From: Zonotrichia leucophrys gambelii
Taxonomy: Eukaryota; Chordata; Aves; Passeriformes; Passerellidae
Direction of reading: 5' to 3'
Assembly (NCBI RefSeq): GCF_028769735.1
Contig: NC_088172.1
Location: 64,883,075 to 64,947,074 of the forward strand
Length of the DNA stretch: 64,000 bases
Shown: positions 1 to 19,500 of the stretch, in pieces
How positions within the stretch are numbered: position 1 is the stretch's first letter
How the letters are laid out: every line of letters starts with the position of its first letter
Notes under the pieces: generated by a model
The model's input: the letters and a program-made list of their open reading frames with translations, nothing else
Database searches by the model: none
Told to the model about the DNA's origin: nothing
Program-made: the position numbers and the translations under genes

Positions 1-6362
<6,362 letters not shown>

Positions 6363-6906
6363 TAACCAATGTGAAGAGTAATGCTGTAAAGCAAGTAAAA
6401 GTACCTGTATGCACTAACTCCTGCTCTGATGTTCCTGTGATGCTCCACTTGGAAAGCAGTTTCTCTAAAGTTCTCCCCTGCCAGTTTGACTAAAAACCAT
6501 CTTAATTCCTCCTAGATCTCATATTTGGAGATAATTAGCATTGGCAAATGACTGAAGTGTGAACAGCACAGTGGTAAGGAGAGCAAAGGCAACAAAAGTC
6601 AGAGAATTGGCACAACAGAGCATATCAGTCAGCACATCATTCTTGCACTCTGCGTACAAGAGGTTTTCTTCTTGGAGAAACTGTCTATAACAATAATGCA
6701 TTTTTACTTCAAGACCACTGCTTATGGCTAGAAACCAGGTGTGGTATGAGAGAGAACCTGTGGAAACACCCAGGAGCCCGAGGACTGAGGGAGGTCAGCT
6801 TAGGTCAGGCAGGACCAGGACAGCCAGGGTGGAAACTCATCATCATACTCCATGGGCTCCACTGCGTGACCTCAGTCCTGAAGCACTTGGGATCCCTCAT
6901 GCAGAC

Positions 6907-8088
6907 ATCCCTCCCTCCCTCCCTCCCTCCCTTCCTTCCTTCCTTCCTTCCTTCCTTCCTTCCGCCACTTCCGCCACTTCCGCCACTTCCGCCACTTCCG
7001 CCACTTCCGCCACTTCCGCCACTTCCTTCCTTCCTTCCGCCACTTCCTTCCGCCACTTCCTTCCGCCACTTCCTTCCGCCACTTCCTTCCGCCACTTCCT
7101 TCCTTCCTTCCGCCACTTCCTTCCGCCACTTCCTTCCTTCCGCCACTTCCTTCCTTCCGCCACTTCCTTCCTTCCGCCACTTCCTTCCTTCCGCCACTTC
7201 CTTCCTTCCGCCACTTCCTTCCTTCCTTCCTTCCGCCACTTCCTTCCGCCACTTCCTTCCGCCACTTCCTTCCGCCACTTCCTTCCTTCCTTCCGCCACT
7301 TCCTTCCGCCACTTCCTTCCGCCACTTCCTTCCTTCCGCCACTTCCTTCCGCCACTTCCTTCCGCCACTTCCTTCCTTCCTTCCTTCCTTCCTTCCTTCC
7401 TTCCTTCCTTCCTTCCTTCCTTCCTTCCGCCACTTCCTTCCGCCACTTCCTTCCGCCACTTCCTTCCGCCACTTCCTTCCTTCCGCCACTTCCTTCCTTC
7501 CTTCCGCCACTTCCTTCCTTCCTTCCGCCACTTCCTTCCGCCACTTCCTTCCGCCACTTCCTTCCGCCACTTCCTTCCTTCCGCCACTTCCGCCACTTCC
7601 TTCCTTCCGCCACTTCCTTCCTTCCGCCCTTCCTTCCTTCCGCCACTTCCTTCCTTCCTTCCTTCCTTCCTTCCTTCCTTCCTTCCTTCCTTCCTTCCTT
7701 CCTTCCTTCCGTCCTTCCTTCCTTCCGCCACTTCCTTCCTTCCTTCCTTCCTTCCGCCACTTCCTTCCGCCACTTCCTTCCGCCCTTCCTTCCGCCACTT
7801 CCTTCCGCACTTCCTTCCGCCCTTCCTTCGCCATTCCTTCCTTCCTTTCCGCCACTTCCTTCCTTCCGCACTTCCTTCCTTCCGCCACTTCCTTCCTTCC
7901 TTCGCCACTTCTTCCTTCCTTCCCACTTCCTTCCTTCCGCACCTACTTCCCTTCCTTCCGCCCCTTCCTTCCTTCCGCCCCTTCCTTCCTTCCGCCCCTT
8001 CCTTCCTTCCGCCACTTCCTTCTGCCACTTCCTTCCGCCACTTCCTTCCGCCACTTCCTTCCTTCCGCCCCTTCCTTCCTTCCTTCCA
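6907..8088. repeat. TTCC microsatellite / GCCACTTCC minisatellite block
   Basis: A 1.2 kb array fills most of the last TRIM67 intron. It opens with CCCT repeats (6907-6931), passes into TTCC repeats, then seven tandem copies of the 9-mer GCCACTTCC (about 6963-7026). After that it mixes the 9-mer with one to many TTCC units; a 13-mer TTCCGCCACTTCC is common. I count roughly fifty GCCACTT copies. The plus strand is nearly free of G except in the 9-mer, and the minus strand is purine-rich. Copies are near identical up to about 7780 and degenerate after that. The array lacks stop codons in several frames on both strands, so its long open frames are artefacts. Confidence 0.97.
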
Positions 8089-8332
8089 CAACTGGTGGCT
8101 AGATTTGGGAAAAGATACAGACAGCGGGCTTCTCGGTCCCAAAGTATTCAGGAGGGAAGGAGACTTGTTCATTTCTAAGACTAGATATCATCTCCATTAA
8201 TAGTCTTGATTTAAACTTGGACCTGCAGTCCCACAGCCCTTTCCATGTCATTTGCCTGCACTTTGCCTTCACAAATGCTCTTTGCTGAGGATGTCTCAGT
8301 TTTGAATCTAATGTTATTTCTTCTTTGTGCAG

Positions 8333-8398
8333 GTGACCCTGCACACAGGACTGGAGGTGCCACAATCTGTAAAACAGCCCAAGCTGCCCAACAACTAA
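8333..8398 (+). CDS. TRIM67: TRIM67 last coding exon and stop
   Basis: After the acceptor gtgcag (ending 8332) the phase-0 frame reads 21 codons: VTLHTGLEVPQSVKQPKLPN, one further N, then TAA at 8396-8398. Joined to the previous exon it gives NVQ-VTLHTGLEVP. This is the end of the SPRY domain followed by the short TRIM67-type tail, which differs from the TRIM9 tail. The 3' UTR follows directly. Confidence 0.9.
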   Translation: MTLHTGLEVPQSVKQPKLPNN

Positions 8399-8847
8399 TG
8401 AAACCCCGTGTGACACTGTGCTGGATTCTGCAAGCTTTCTCAGTGTGTTTTCGCACTTTTCAGTAAGTCAGTAAAAAAGCATCCTCTTCCCTGACTTCAA
8501 ACACTGTGCAGCATGCTGCTCACCGAGTAATCGGCTGGTTAGAACTAGGCCACTCCATTTTCAATTTAACAGCCATAGCAAGCACATCCACTGGACTGGC
8601 ACTCAGCTGCAGATGGGTACCTGAACATATCTACTCTGCGTTGCATACATATGTACACTCATGTGCACACACACACACAAACACGTCTGTAAAGCAAAAG
8701 GTTAAATGAGTGTATTTTCTCTCTCATGGCTGGATTTGTGCTTAAATGTTAGGGGTGCTGGAAAAAATGGGTGAGGTTGAAGGACAGTGGATGTTGGAGC
8801 AGTTTACCAGTAGATGAACTGGATTCCCTTGCCACCTGAAGTCCTTA

Positions 8848-8853
8848 AATAAA
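8848..8853 (+). terminator. TRIM67: Candidate TRIM67 poly(A) signal
   Basis: AATAAA 450 nt after the TRIM67 stop. It is one of several AT-rich hexamers in this stretch, and mammalian TRIM67 has a long 3' UTR, so this may be only a proximal site. Confidence 0.35.
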
Positions 8854-9698
8854 GAAAGCATATGTTTTGACAGCTGAAGTGGAGGTGATATGCTCAAGAA
8901 TTCCTGGTTGTCAATTCCTTTCAGGGGCTCAAATGATCATGGATTATTCCTTCTGGTTCTAGACTGCAGTAAGTTATAGGATAATGTCCCCTTAGAATTC
9001 AGTGGAAGAACTTATCTGCAATGAGAACAAGATTGGTTCCCAAATGCTGCCATGAAATAGCTGGGTTCATTTTAGCTAACACCATGATACATGCAGAATT
9101 CAGGTACAGAAAGTTGAAAGAAAAACGTCCTTGATGCATTTTAGTGTTTGTTATTTAGGCATGACTACGGAGACACTTACAGAAGATCTGGCTGTGGTTA
9201 TCAGCACAACTCTTAAAAAACAGTGCATGGGAGATTCCTTTGAACTGAAATGATATAAGATTTATTTAAATATGGCACATGCAAAGTCTCCCACATTGAG
9301 AAATGATGCTTTCCAGCCTTGATCCTAATAAAACCTGTGCAGCTGTAGTTCCAATGTAGCTTTGAGATCTGAAGCCTTAATTTTCTAGATTACTGTGAGC
9401 TAATTAAAGTCTTGATCCTAATGAAACACTTGAGAGAGATTAATAGCAGTAATGCAAAACCCATCCCTAAGAATTTTTCTGGATTGGGACATAAATCTTT
9501 TGCAAGACTTGACCTGTGCCTGGCATGTCCCACAAAAACAAGCAGCCATTTCAGGTGCTGCCCGTGACAACTGGAGTCTGACTGACAGTGATCTTTTCTC
9601 ACAGCCATGGCACTGTCACCTGCATGCAGTTGTCAGAAAACCAAGCACTAGTTTGCCTGTGTGCTTCGTTTCCTCTGAACCCAGTTAACATGTGCAAG

Positions 9699-9716
9699 TG
9701 TGTGTGTGTGTGTGTA
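9699..9716. repeat. GT microsatellite
   Basis: Nine or so GT units followed by tatata, downstream of the TRIM67 stop. Ordinary short tandem repeat. Confidence 0.8.
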
Positions 9717-12700
9717 TATAGTGGCAATGTGTGAGGACGAGATGCAGCAGGCTTGGTGAGCCCATGACATCTTGGACTCTTGTCATTCTAACCCTGCAGA
9801 AATGTGGTGCTATCAAACAAGAAGAGCATAAACTTTCAAATCCTATCAATGTACTATTTCCTTTTTTAAAATCCTGCTGCTTATACAAATTTTCCTCTTC
9901 AAGCATACGTATACGCACACACATATTATCAGGCGTGTAATTATTAAACGTGAAAACAAATATTCCAACCAAAATCCAGCTTACTGCCTTGCATTAAAGC
10001 ACAGCCACAGGACAAACAGCCCAGGCCTGCCTTCAGGCATCCTGCCAGCCCCCAGATATCCTGCTGCAGGCCCCCTTCTGCTCTCTGTCTGGAGCACATC
10101 CCTCAGGTAGTGCTGAGTGATGGCAAGGCTTCCCTGTGGCAAACAGCCAGAATCTCCCGTGGATCATCCCAGCTCACAGCCATTGTGGGAAGGGAAAGGC
10201 AGCCCAGAACAGAGCTGGGCTATTGCACAGACACAAAGCAGTCTGCCATCCTGCTGCCTGTAGCCAACCAAGCATCCTGGAGCCCACCTCTCCTGCAGGA
10301 CAGCAACGCACCTTCAGCAACGTCGAGACTGAAACAGGAAATAAAACCAACAATGGAAAAATAATGACATATGCTTTTAAGTGAGGAAGCAACAGCACTT
10401 CCTTTAAAGTCTGGAACAGATTGTATTAGTAAACTTGTAGACAATGGAATAACTGTGCTATGCTTATCTTGGTTTTGTAAAGAATATCAGAGACCAACTG
10501 TGTTATAATCTTCGGTTTCATTCAATACCATACGAACTCATGCAAGATTTTCTAATTAGCAGGTCTGTTTTCACCTACCTCAGCTAGAACGCTACCAGAC
10601 CCCAAATTTCCTCTTGAGTGTGCTCTTCAATGAACCTAACAGTTGTAATCATAGCATTGGCTTTGAGTATTGCCAGTTGGAATAGTGTATGGGAATATTA
10701 TACATAAATTGCACATAGTTTTTATATGGGGAAACATCCTGTGATAATTTTAATATGGAAGACACTCCACTTTCACTTGTATTCAAAAAGACAGGGCATT
10801 GTTTCTTCTGAGACAGAACCTTTGTCTTTACTCCCAACTTCTGTAAAGGAAACTCAAATGAATTTACATCTTTCCAATCTTCAACCATTGCCAGATGTTT
10901 GAAATTAATTCTGAATGAGTTTTAGAAGTGTTTGCAGTACTCATTTTTCGTTTTCATAGTTGCTTTGTTGTTAGTTCCTGGTGTATATCTTGGGGAGAAC
11001 ACATTGAGTGACATGTTGTTGATTTCTAATGAATATATGGACAGTAGGTAGGAACAGTGAGTAGAGAAGCTCAGTTTTTACCCTCCATGCATTCCAACAT
11101 TCACAAAAGTAGGGTAGCTACCATTATAGTCTCCTTTTAACCTAGCAGAAATGCAAATACAGAAAAACAGTTAGAAGTAGGCTACCTGCATTAGTAAGAC
11201 TACTTTACCTTAGGTAAAGAACTAAACAAAGCATTTGCATGTGTTGGTTGTGTACACAATCAAGGACTTACATTTGGCATGGCCTGTAGCAATAAACCTG
11301 TTATCCTCATATGGTGCACTCCTGTGACTTCAGCTGGATGCATTTTCCTAGTTTGAGTAACAGAAATAATGCTTAAGTAGTTAAAATTACTCTAGGAAAC
11401 TAACAACTCCACACATTAATATTTATGCAGAGCTTGCAGGGGCCATCTGAACAGCAGCAGGGAGAGGTGGGGCACTCCCATTGCTCTGCTCAGGCTGGAG
11501 GTAGTTTCCTTCTCTGCAGGCATCTTCCCCAAGGTCCATCTCATTACAAACCCAGTGGTTTGCACATTCTTCATCTATAGTATCTCTTTTTGTTTCCTCC
11601 AAGTCCTTTCTTTGGGAGGGAGCCAGCATTTAGTCCCTGTAGAAACTGCGTTGCTGACTGTTCAGGGAGAACCCAGAGCGCAGAAGAGTGGAATAGATAC
11701 CCAAGGGGACCACTTTGTGTGCTCTTCTTCCTTTTGTTCCCTCAGAGTATTTCTGCAGCTCTCTGGGGCTCCAAGCTCACCCAAAGCTGCCTGTCATGGG
11801 ACTCCTCAGCTCCTAGAGGCCAGATTGCTTCTTATAAGCAGGAGAGCAAAGCCCCTTGCGCTGGGGCAAATCCCATCCTCTATGGTACAGAGCCTACACG
11901 AGGTAGCTGTAAATTGACTTAACATTTAAAAAACCCCACCAAAGCACAAACAGGCCCTCCCCTTATTAACAAACACAAAGCTTGACTTCTGCACACACCA
12001 GTATGGAACCTCTGAACAGCTGCAAAGTAAATACCGCAGTTGAACTTTCTGTCCTGCAGAGCAACAAAGGACTCTCAGTTTTCACCTACCCCTGGGAGCC
12101 CCAACCTTAGCCTTTTGTAAACCTTCTTCCTGGCTCTTTCCTCTGCCAATTTCTATTAAGTTCAGGAGCACTGTCAAGGCATGCAATGCTATACAAATTC
12201 CACTTCCTCCTTTTCCCTCATCAATTGAAAAGAGCTCACAAGATCTCTTAGTAAGACTTAATGTCAATATAAGCACACATGTAGCTGACAATCCCTTGCT
12301 CCTTCTGCTGTGGAAGGGTATGTGCTGTAAAATAAATCGCAGTGAGGACAGTAATATACTGTGATGTATTACAAATTTGGAAAGCAATTTGACTTCTAAA
12401 AACATAGAAAAGATGGGCAAACAGCACTGTCACCTCCTATACTTGCCTATGCACTTAAGATACACAGAGGAAAATATATTGGACTGAACAAAATAAATAA
12501 GTACGAGCTTACATTTATCAGAGTTTAAGAGGAAAAAGTATTAAATGTAATTTATTATATGCATAATGTTCCATCATGTTGTAAATAATGCCATGATAGT
12601 GTATTGCTGTAGTTTGTTCTTGGCTGGTGATAGAGTTCTGTGGTAGTGCTGTGTAAGTTGTTTTTTATTTTATTTTTTTCCCTCAAAGCACAGTTAGTAA

Positions 12701-15700
12701 AGATGACAGAGACCACCCCACATGCTGGTTTCCCAGTTGTTGTAGAGCAAGAAGAAATGTGAGACGCAGCTTGTTTTGTTGTTGTTGTTTTCTTACATGA
12801 CTATTTCTTAAGGTAAGCGAGATGAGATTAAGGCTAAGCTGCCACCACCACTGTATGAAAACCACTGTGTTTGCAACTGCCAACAAGAGGTAGTGCATCT
12901 ATGGACCACAATTCACATCACCTGTGAAAAGGGACACAAAATTCCACAACCTGGGAACAGCAGCTTTCTGGTGCCACCTGGTACATCCTTTGGTCACAAA
13001 CAGAAAGATGAGGAAGGAGAGTTGTTAGACTTTATCTCAGGCTTTACTAGCTTTGCAGCATTCTGCTTTAAATAGCACAACCAAGAATTCAATTTTGAAC
13101 CAGGCAAGGTAATATGAAAACACCAAGCATCTTGGCCAGATCAACTTTGGAAGGGAGATTACAGTTACAGATCAACCACATTGCAAATGTAAAGGGCACT
13201 TGTCACTGAAAATTACCAGTCAAAGATGGAGAGTCCTTTTATTATTATTTTTTAAGGGAAAAAAAGTGAGCTGCTTCTAGTTTTTACTGACAACATTTCT
13301 GGTGGTTCCTCTGCCCAGCTCTAGTGAATGCTGCACACACACAGAGCCAGGTGGAGCAGCAGCCTGAAGCACAAATCCATCATTGATAGGACACACTTGG
13401 TCTTCCCAGGTGCAGAAAGAAGCCCATATGCAAACCCAAGAGACTAGATGTGTGGGGCTCCTGCATCATTGCACAATACAGGAGACACGTGTGTTTCACT
13501 GACAGAGGCACTCAGCAGCATTTTCCCCTTTGTTAAATTACCTTTTTGTTACATGTGTTATTGCAAACAGTTCCAAGCAGAATTAATTAAAAATTATTTT
13601 TATGCTAATTGGAGAATTTCTAACATTTTCTTGTGAAGCAGTAGATAGAAATATTCCTGGATCCTGATTGCATTCCTTTATCCTCCACCTCCCTTAAATG
13701 TTGTCAATAAAAACACTAACCTTCCTAGGTAGCATGGTGAGAAGACATTATGTGATGAATATTAAAAATAAATGCATGAGGTAAACCTGCTGTTATTTCT
13801 GATTGTTATATGAAGCATGAGTAACACTAATTTAAATGTTGGCAACTAAAAAACTGCAAAGGAAAAAGAAAACGGTGTTCAATTCCAGTTAAATGGAAGA
13901 CAAGAAGTTGTTTCTAAGTTTTCTTAACTACAACATTTCTTTTCTTGACTATCATTTCCCATAGCTTATATGAATTTGGAGCTGGTGAAATATACATCTC
14001 TGCTATATTGTCTGTCACCAGATCAAGAGGAAAATACAAACTTTTTATAATTTTGTACCTGCAGCAAACGTTTGTATTTTTTGAATTAGAAACAAACTGC
14101 TTTTTGTCTTTTGGTCCAACTAAAACTTTGTGTATTATTACTATTATTACCCTTTTGGAAAACCTGACATATAAGTTTATGCTGTTTTACAGTTTATAAA
14201 TAAATTCTTATAACATTGCCAACAAATCCAGCATCAGTACCCTATTTATTTTTACAGATTATGATTACATAGATGAGGCATTCATGCAGTTTGCATGCCT
14301 ATCTCCTACTGTTGATACTGCTTTGTTACTTACAGTCAAGAATAATCCAGTTAATGGAGAAAGCCAAGACTGTCCTTCCTTGGAGCAACCATCTGTGCCT
14401 CAGCTTCAGCCATACCCTGATTCAGTGGCCTGGAACACCTCTCTCTGCTAGCTCTGGCTCATGTTGCTTACAGAACACCTCGAAACAACTTGGAGACATG
14501 ATATGAAAAAGCAAACCTATCTCCATGTAACAGAAGCCTTTCATAATGCACACACACATTAAGTGTGAAAGTGCAAAACTTCGAATAAACTTTTCGTTTT
14601 CCCCAAAAGCTTTCACATTCCACTGTTGACTTGGCATTTCAGTTTTCAACTTTTTAATTTAAGAACTAATTTTTTTTCAACTTTTTACAGATCTTACAAG
14701 CTCAACTGCAAAAGTTACACTCCATTCTGACTAAGTTTCACTCCCAAGTAGCTTTTGGGAGCTGTGGAGGTGGAAAGTGAACACTTTAACTTACCAAAGC
14801 TGATGGAGAACATATGAAGTCCCACATTATATGCCAAGTGAGATGAACAAAACTTTATCATGAAGTGAGCAGTAAAAACTAAGCTCAAGGATTAACCATG
14901 AATTGTAAAATACAGGTTATCTTACAACATCCAAAGCAACAGCTGTTGCCTCAACAAGTCTTGATGCTCTGTACTAAATTCTTAGTGGTTACACCTTCAC
15001 ACACCATTGTGATTTGACATTTCCCTAATGTCAAATAAGTCATTAAGTCTGTAACCAGACAGGAATCTTAATTCTAGTTTGAATCTGCAACCAATACTGA
15101 GTAAGAAATCAAATTATGCAATTAGGAAATGTGATAACAGCATTTAGCAACCAAACTCTGCACACCCCTTCTGTTCCTACATGGGTCCAGAAACACTCCC
15201 TTCTGCTTGCTCTCTGGCACTTGATCCCTCCAGGCCCTTTCCCTCCTCTTGGTGCTCTCAGTGCTGGCAGAGCAAAGGAAGGTGGAAGGTGTGGGGGAAG
15301 CCGTGTGCCAGAAAGCATCCCTGTCCACAGTGTGGCTCTCCCTACCCCAGAACACTTTCCCATCCTGGGAGGGGCAGCTCCAATGGTGCTGCAAGCCTGG
15401 CAAGACACAGACCTCGGGTCAGGGATCACCTTGCTCAGGCTCCCAGCCCACAGGGATACCAGAACACCTAGAACAAGTTCCTGCTGTAAGGGCTGCTTTC
15501 CTTACCATGTACACATCCTTCACTGCCAGAGCTGTTCCAACAAGCTCCACATCTCCTTACAACACACAACAAATTCTGTCATCTAAGTTACCCTTATCTT
15601 TGTCTCCCCCTAAAATACTCAACTTTCATTTTGGAAGTGTTACTAACAATTGCCATTTCTAATGGTTGGGCCTTAAAAGTAACAAAATTAAGTATTTAGC

Positions 15701-16360
15701 TAGAGAAAACAATCAGTGTTGTTCCAGAAACACCAGACTGCTGAAATCCACATAGCACCAAAAGGCAGTTTTGGTAAAGATTTCATAGAAAGGCCTTAAG
15801 AAGCATGGAATCAAATCAAACATGAGTTAACTGGAACAACCAGTAGCTTTTGAGTGTCCATGATCATTTGGCTCAGTCTTACATGGTTTTGTTTTTAAAA
15901 ATCAAACAACCAAGCCACCAAACCACTATTCCAAAGTGCTGATTTGAAGATCTCTACAGAGTTATACAAGATGAGTGTGTAATTCTTGCCTGGGACAAAA
16001 CTTCAGAAAAGTATTATTTTCATTCCAAAGCAGGTAATTTTGACCATTAAGAGGTTTTGCTGGACAAAAAAAATTATTATGCAGTTCCACTATCCACTAA
16101 AAATCTATAAGGATACAGAAACAGATTTATGTCCAATAAATGTTTGGAGAACATCTACTTCCAGTTCAGAGTGAGTAAGATATTGCTTTTTCCAAATTCC
16201 TTCCATATGAAAGATATATTTATATTAATCCATTAATTTATGGATTAAATAACTATTTTACTTACAGCCAATAAGCTGATTCTACAAAAAAAAGGGCTTT
16301 TTTAGCACATATTGACTAATAAAAATAGCCTGTATAACCTTCTTAATAAGAACTCTAATC

Positions 16361-16366
16361 TTTATT
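16361..16366 (-). terminator. C1orf131: Candidate C1orf131 poly(A) signal
   Basis: Plus-strand tttatt at 16361-16366 reads AATAAA on the minus strand, about 175 nt past the C1orf131 stop. That is a normal spacing for a short 3' UTR. Confidence 0.6.
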
Positions 16367-16541
16367 TATAAAATAGTAAATTCTAATATCCATCCCAAGG
16401 CAGAATGTTACATAAAAATCCTGCAATAACAAGATTAAAAAATTAGGATATGGTGGATACGCAAAAGGCCCCAGAAGTCTGTGTTGCTAGCAACGTGAAT
16501 TCTCTTATGCATATTGTCCATTTCCCTCTGTATCATGAAGT

Positions 16542-19500
16542 TCATTTGCTAACTTTAGATGATTTAATTTTCTTTATGTCACGGCTTTGCAGAATCAAGG
16601 TCCCATTTCTGAATTTTCCAACTTGTCCTGCAGGCCAAATGCTAGGCACTGATTTCTTCCTCTTGGCCTTCCTGAAAGAGGGAGAGGAAAAACAAAAATT
16701 AAAATAAACAGCAGAAACACAGGTAAATGCTTAAAATGGTGAAAAAGTCACCTATTTATGCAGAGTTTGGTATTATGGACTATCACACCATAGCATGTAA
16801 AAACTTCAGAACATTTTTCCTTCATAGACATGCAAAATTTACAGCACATTACAGCACAATTTATATTTTTAAATGTTTAGAAACACAAAGATTTTTGGAT
16901 AGAGAAGGAAGACAGAGTACAGAGGAAACTTGCAGCACTAGGATTCGGAAATGTCAGCTCACTTTCAAGCCCCTGTAGACTGTAGCTTATGCTTTGCAGA
17001 AATTATCTCTTAGGGCAAATGCTCTGAGCAAGCGGTGTTTCTTGAGTCTGCACACAGGGATTTTCATCCCTCTGACCTCCAGCTGCAGTCTTAGGATGTG
17101 TTGGGACAGAACTGACATACTCTCAAGTAAAGCTGTGGAACTGAAGCCTCTGGAATAGCTAGGCACTGAGCAGTGTCACCATTTTTTGAGGAGCTAGCAC
17201 CTGGAGAATTTTGTTGCACTGTGATGTGCATGATTTCTGGAGTAAAACTGTGCAATTACACAGGGGACATACACTGGGGAGACCATGTTAAAAACACCTC
17301 ACCTCTCCTTCTGTTCTTTCTGCTTCTTCTTCTTAAGAGAATCACCTTTATGTTCCTGTTTTTAAAGACACATATTTTAATGAAAAAGGAACAGAGCATG
17401 CTGGTTAAACAATCACCTGCACAAAGAACATTCAGTAAATAGCCTTTACCTCACAGAGCAGCAGGAACTTAAAGCAAGCTGGGAGACCTTCTGACAGAAC
17501 AAGTGATGCAACTCATTCTGGAGCCACTGCCAGGAGTGCCCAGAGCCCTTCCTAATGCCTATGGAAAGCACAGCCCACTCACGACCAACGTGCTGTCCCT
17601 GCCACGTGCAAAGCAGAGGCTTCCTCCTGGGGCACGTGACAGATCCCAGGGTCAGAAGATGGACTTGCTACCAGGCAGGTGAGTCCTGTCACCCAGCTGA
17701 GGGCAGCTGTCAAATAACAGGTTCAGCTGTGACTGGTCATGCCCTTTGAGCCACATGACAGAGCAGGAGAAGTAGGTCCCTGGGGAAGAGGGTGGCAGGA
17801 AACAGGCTGACAGAGCAATTACCACCCCCACCAGCCTGCTCCCACCTACATGGGAAGGCTCCATAGGGAGGCAGAGAGTAGGCTTAGAGCCAGATGGGCT
17901 GTGCTAGAGGATGGATGCAACAGTGGCCTCACCCTTGCTTTAAATAATGAGTAGGATCCTAGATGGAATTGTGCTGATAAAAAAGCAGTTGAAGATCTGG
18001 CTCTCTATGGTCAGACAACATGCAACAAACTTTAATTGGGGACCATTCTGTTTCCTCTTAAGAGGAAAGGATAAAAAAAAACCCACTGCTGATTTTGTGT
18101 CATCAGTCTGTCAGCCTGGAAGGGTGAGGCAGTGAAACCAACCACAACACAAGCCTAACTCTGTGTCTTCCTACTGCCCACAACCAGCTTTTACCAATGA
18201 GATTAATCCTGTAGGAGCCAGGAGCCCAATCCACAGGGAGCAGCAGGTGTCAAGCTCAGGCACTCCTCCTGCACCTGAGGTGTTATTATCTGTCAGGCTC
18301 TTTTAAAGAGGGCTGGCTCCTACATGCTGCCCTTTCCTACAGAAAATTTCATACAAACCTTTTCCTTATCAGCATCTTTCACTGCTTTTTTCTCTTTCAG
18401 TTTCTCTTGGTAAGTCCTGTAGTTCATATGTGCCTTTTTGGGGGGCTGCAACAAAGATTGGGAGGGATACTGCTGATTAAATTTTGAAATAGGTTCAAAA
18501 ATTTTTCACACACTTGTACAGACAGCGTTTTTCACACGGTGGTGGCAAAACATTAGAAATGCTTATTTCCTTTTGGGTGAGAGGATTGGACTTAAGAGAT
18601 GTCAGGTAATCACAAATTGTTTCTTTCTTGCTGTAAGGACAGCAGAGAGAGACAATTCTGTTCTGTTATCAGTCCTACAAGGTTTACATACACACTCTGA
18701 GCAAAAAAACCCAACCCACTTCCTAAAAAATACCTCAAACATTATTTTTTTGTTTTATACTAGTTATGATCAACTAAAAACTTTTCTCCAACTTTATCTG
18801 TCTGTGAGAATGAAGATTTAAAAAGTGAGCCCTGCTCTCCAACTATTTCTTTTTGAATGGCCTGATTAAAGATCAGTAAATGTTGTTCTTCAGCCTGATC
18901 AGTCATATTTAATCTGTAATACTTTCCTGATAACACACCCATACTAATTTTCTAATCATCTACAGAAAATAGACAAGACAACAGATGATGTAAAAGTAAG
19001 GATGAAGTGGGAGAAGCGTCAGGGCAGGGGATTTTGTGTTTTAAAGGAGTAATACCAAAGCCCCTCATATTCTTTACTGCTTTTCTGCATTGTAACAGCT
19101 GGGTGACCTGCACCACAAACCAAGGGACAATTACCTTGGCTCCCAGCATGATAGCACGCTCCCGTTCCCAAACACGTTGCTCCTGCTTCTTGTAGCCAGT
19201 GATTCCAAACTTGTGCACTTCCAGGCGAGCCTAGAACATTGCAGAAAATTGCAGGCATTTCATAATGTCCAACCTGTTGTAAAGCAATGCCTGGCAGAGT
19301 TCAATGAAGTCATACTCCTGAGGAAATCCTGGCTAACACTGGAAATTGGTGTGCTATAAAATAAAACTGAGTTCAGAGCTATCCTGCAGTTAACCACTGT
19401 CCAACTAATCTCTGGATGGTGAGGACTGTCAGAGGGACAATTTTCAATTCTCCTCATTTTACATAAAGTAACACAACTCATTTCTTCCATGTAAAACATG

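Larger units (their letters stand above)
8399..16541. other. TRIM67 3' UTR and intergenic DNA to C1orf131
   Basis: About 8 kb separates the convergent TRIM67 and C1orf131 genes. The first part should be TRIM67 3' UTR; its length cannot be fixed from sequence. Poly(A) candidates are AATAAA at 8848-8853 and others further on. There is a GT dinucleotide run near 9699-9716. Open frames such as 11555-11917 (+), 12082-12420 (-) and 15116-15586 (+) show no recognisable family, splice support or conserved motif. No RNA gene was seen. Confidence 0.6.

Noticed and set aside
6724..8200. Several 350-480 aa open frames on both strands (PLPSATSF... and GRKEVAEG... repeats)
   Set aside because: They come from the simple-repeat array, which lacks stops in many frames. 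Start regions are ordinary intron, no domain is present, and frames change with repeat number.
11555..11922. Two overlapping plus-strand frames of 120 and 110 aa
   Set aside because: Different frames over the same DNA, no motif, no promoter or splice evidence.
15109..15662. Cluster of 93-156 aa frames on both strands
   Set aside because: Locally GC-richer intergenic DNA. Frames overlap on opposite strands and none shows a domain.
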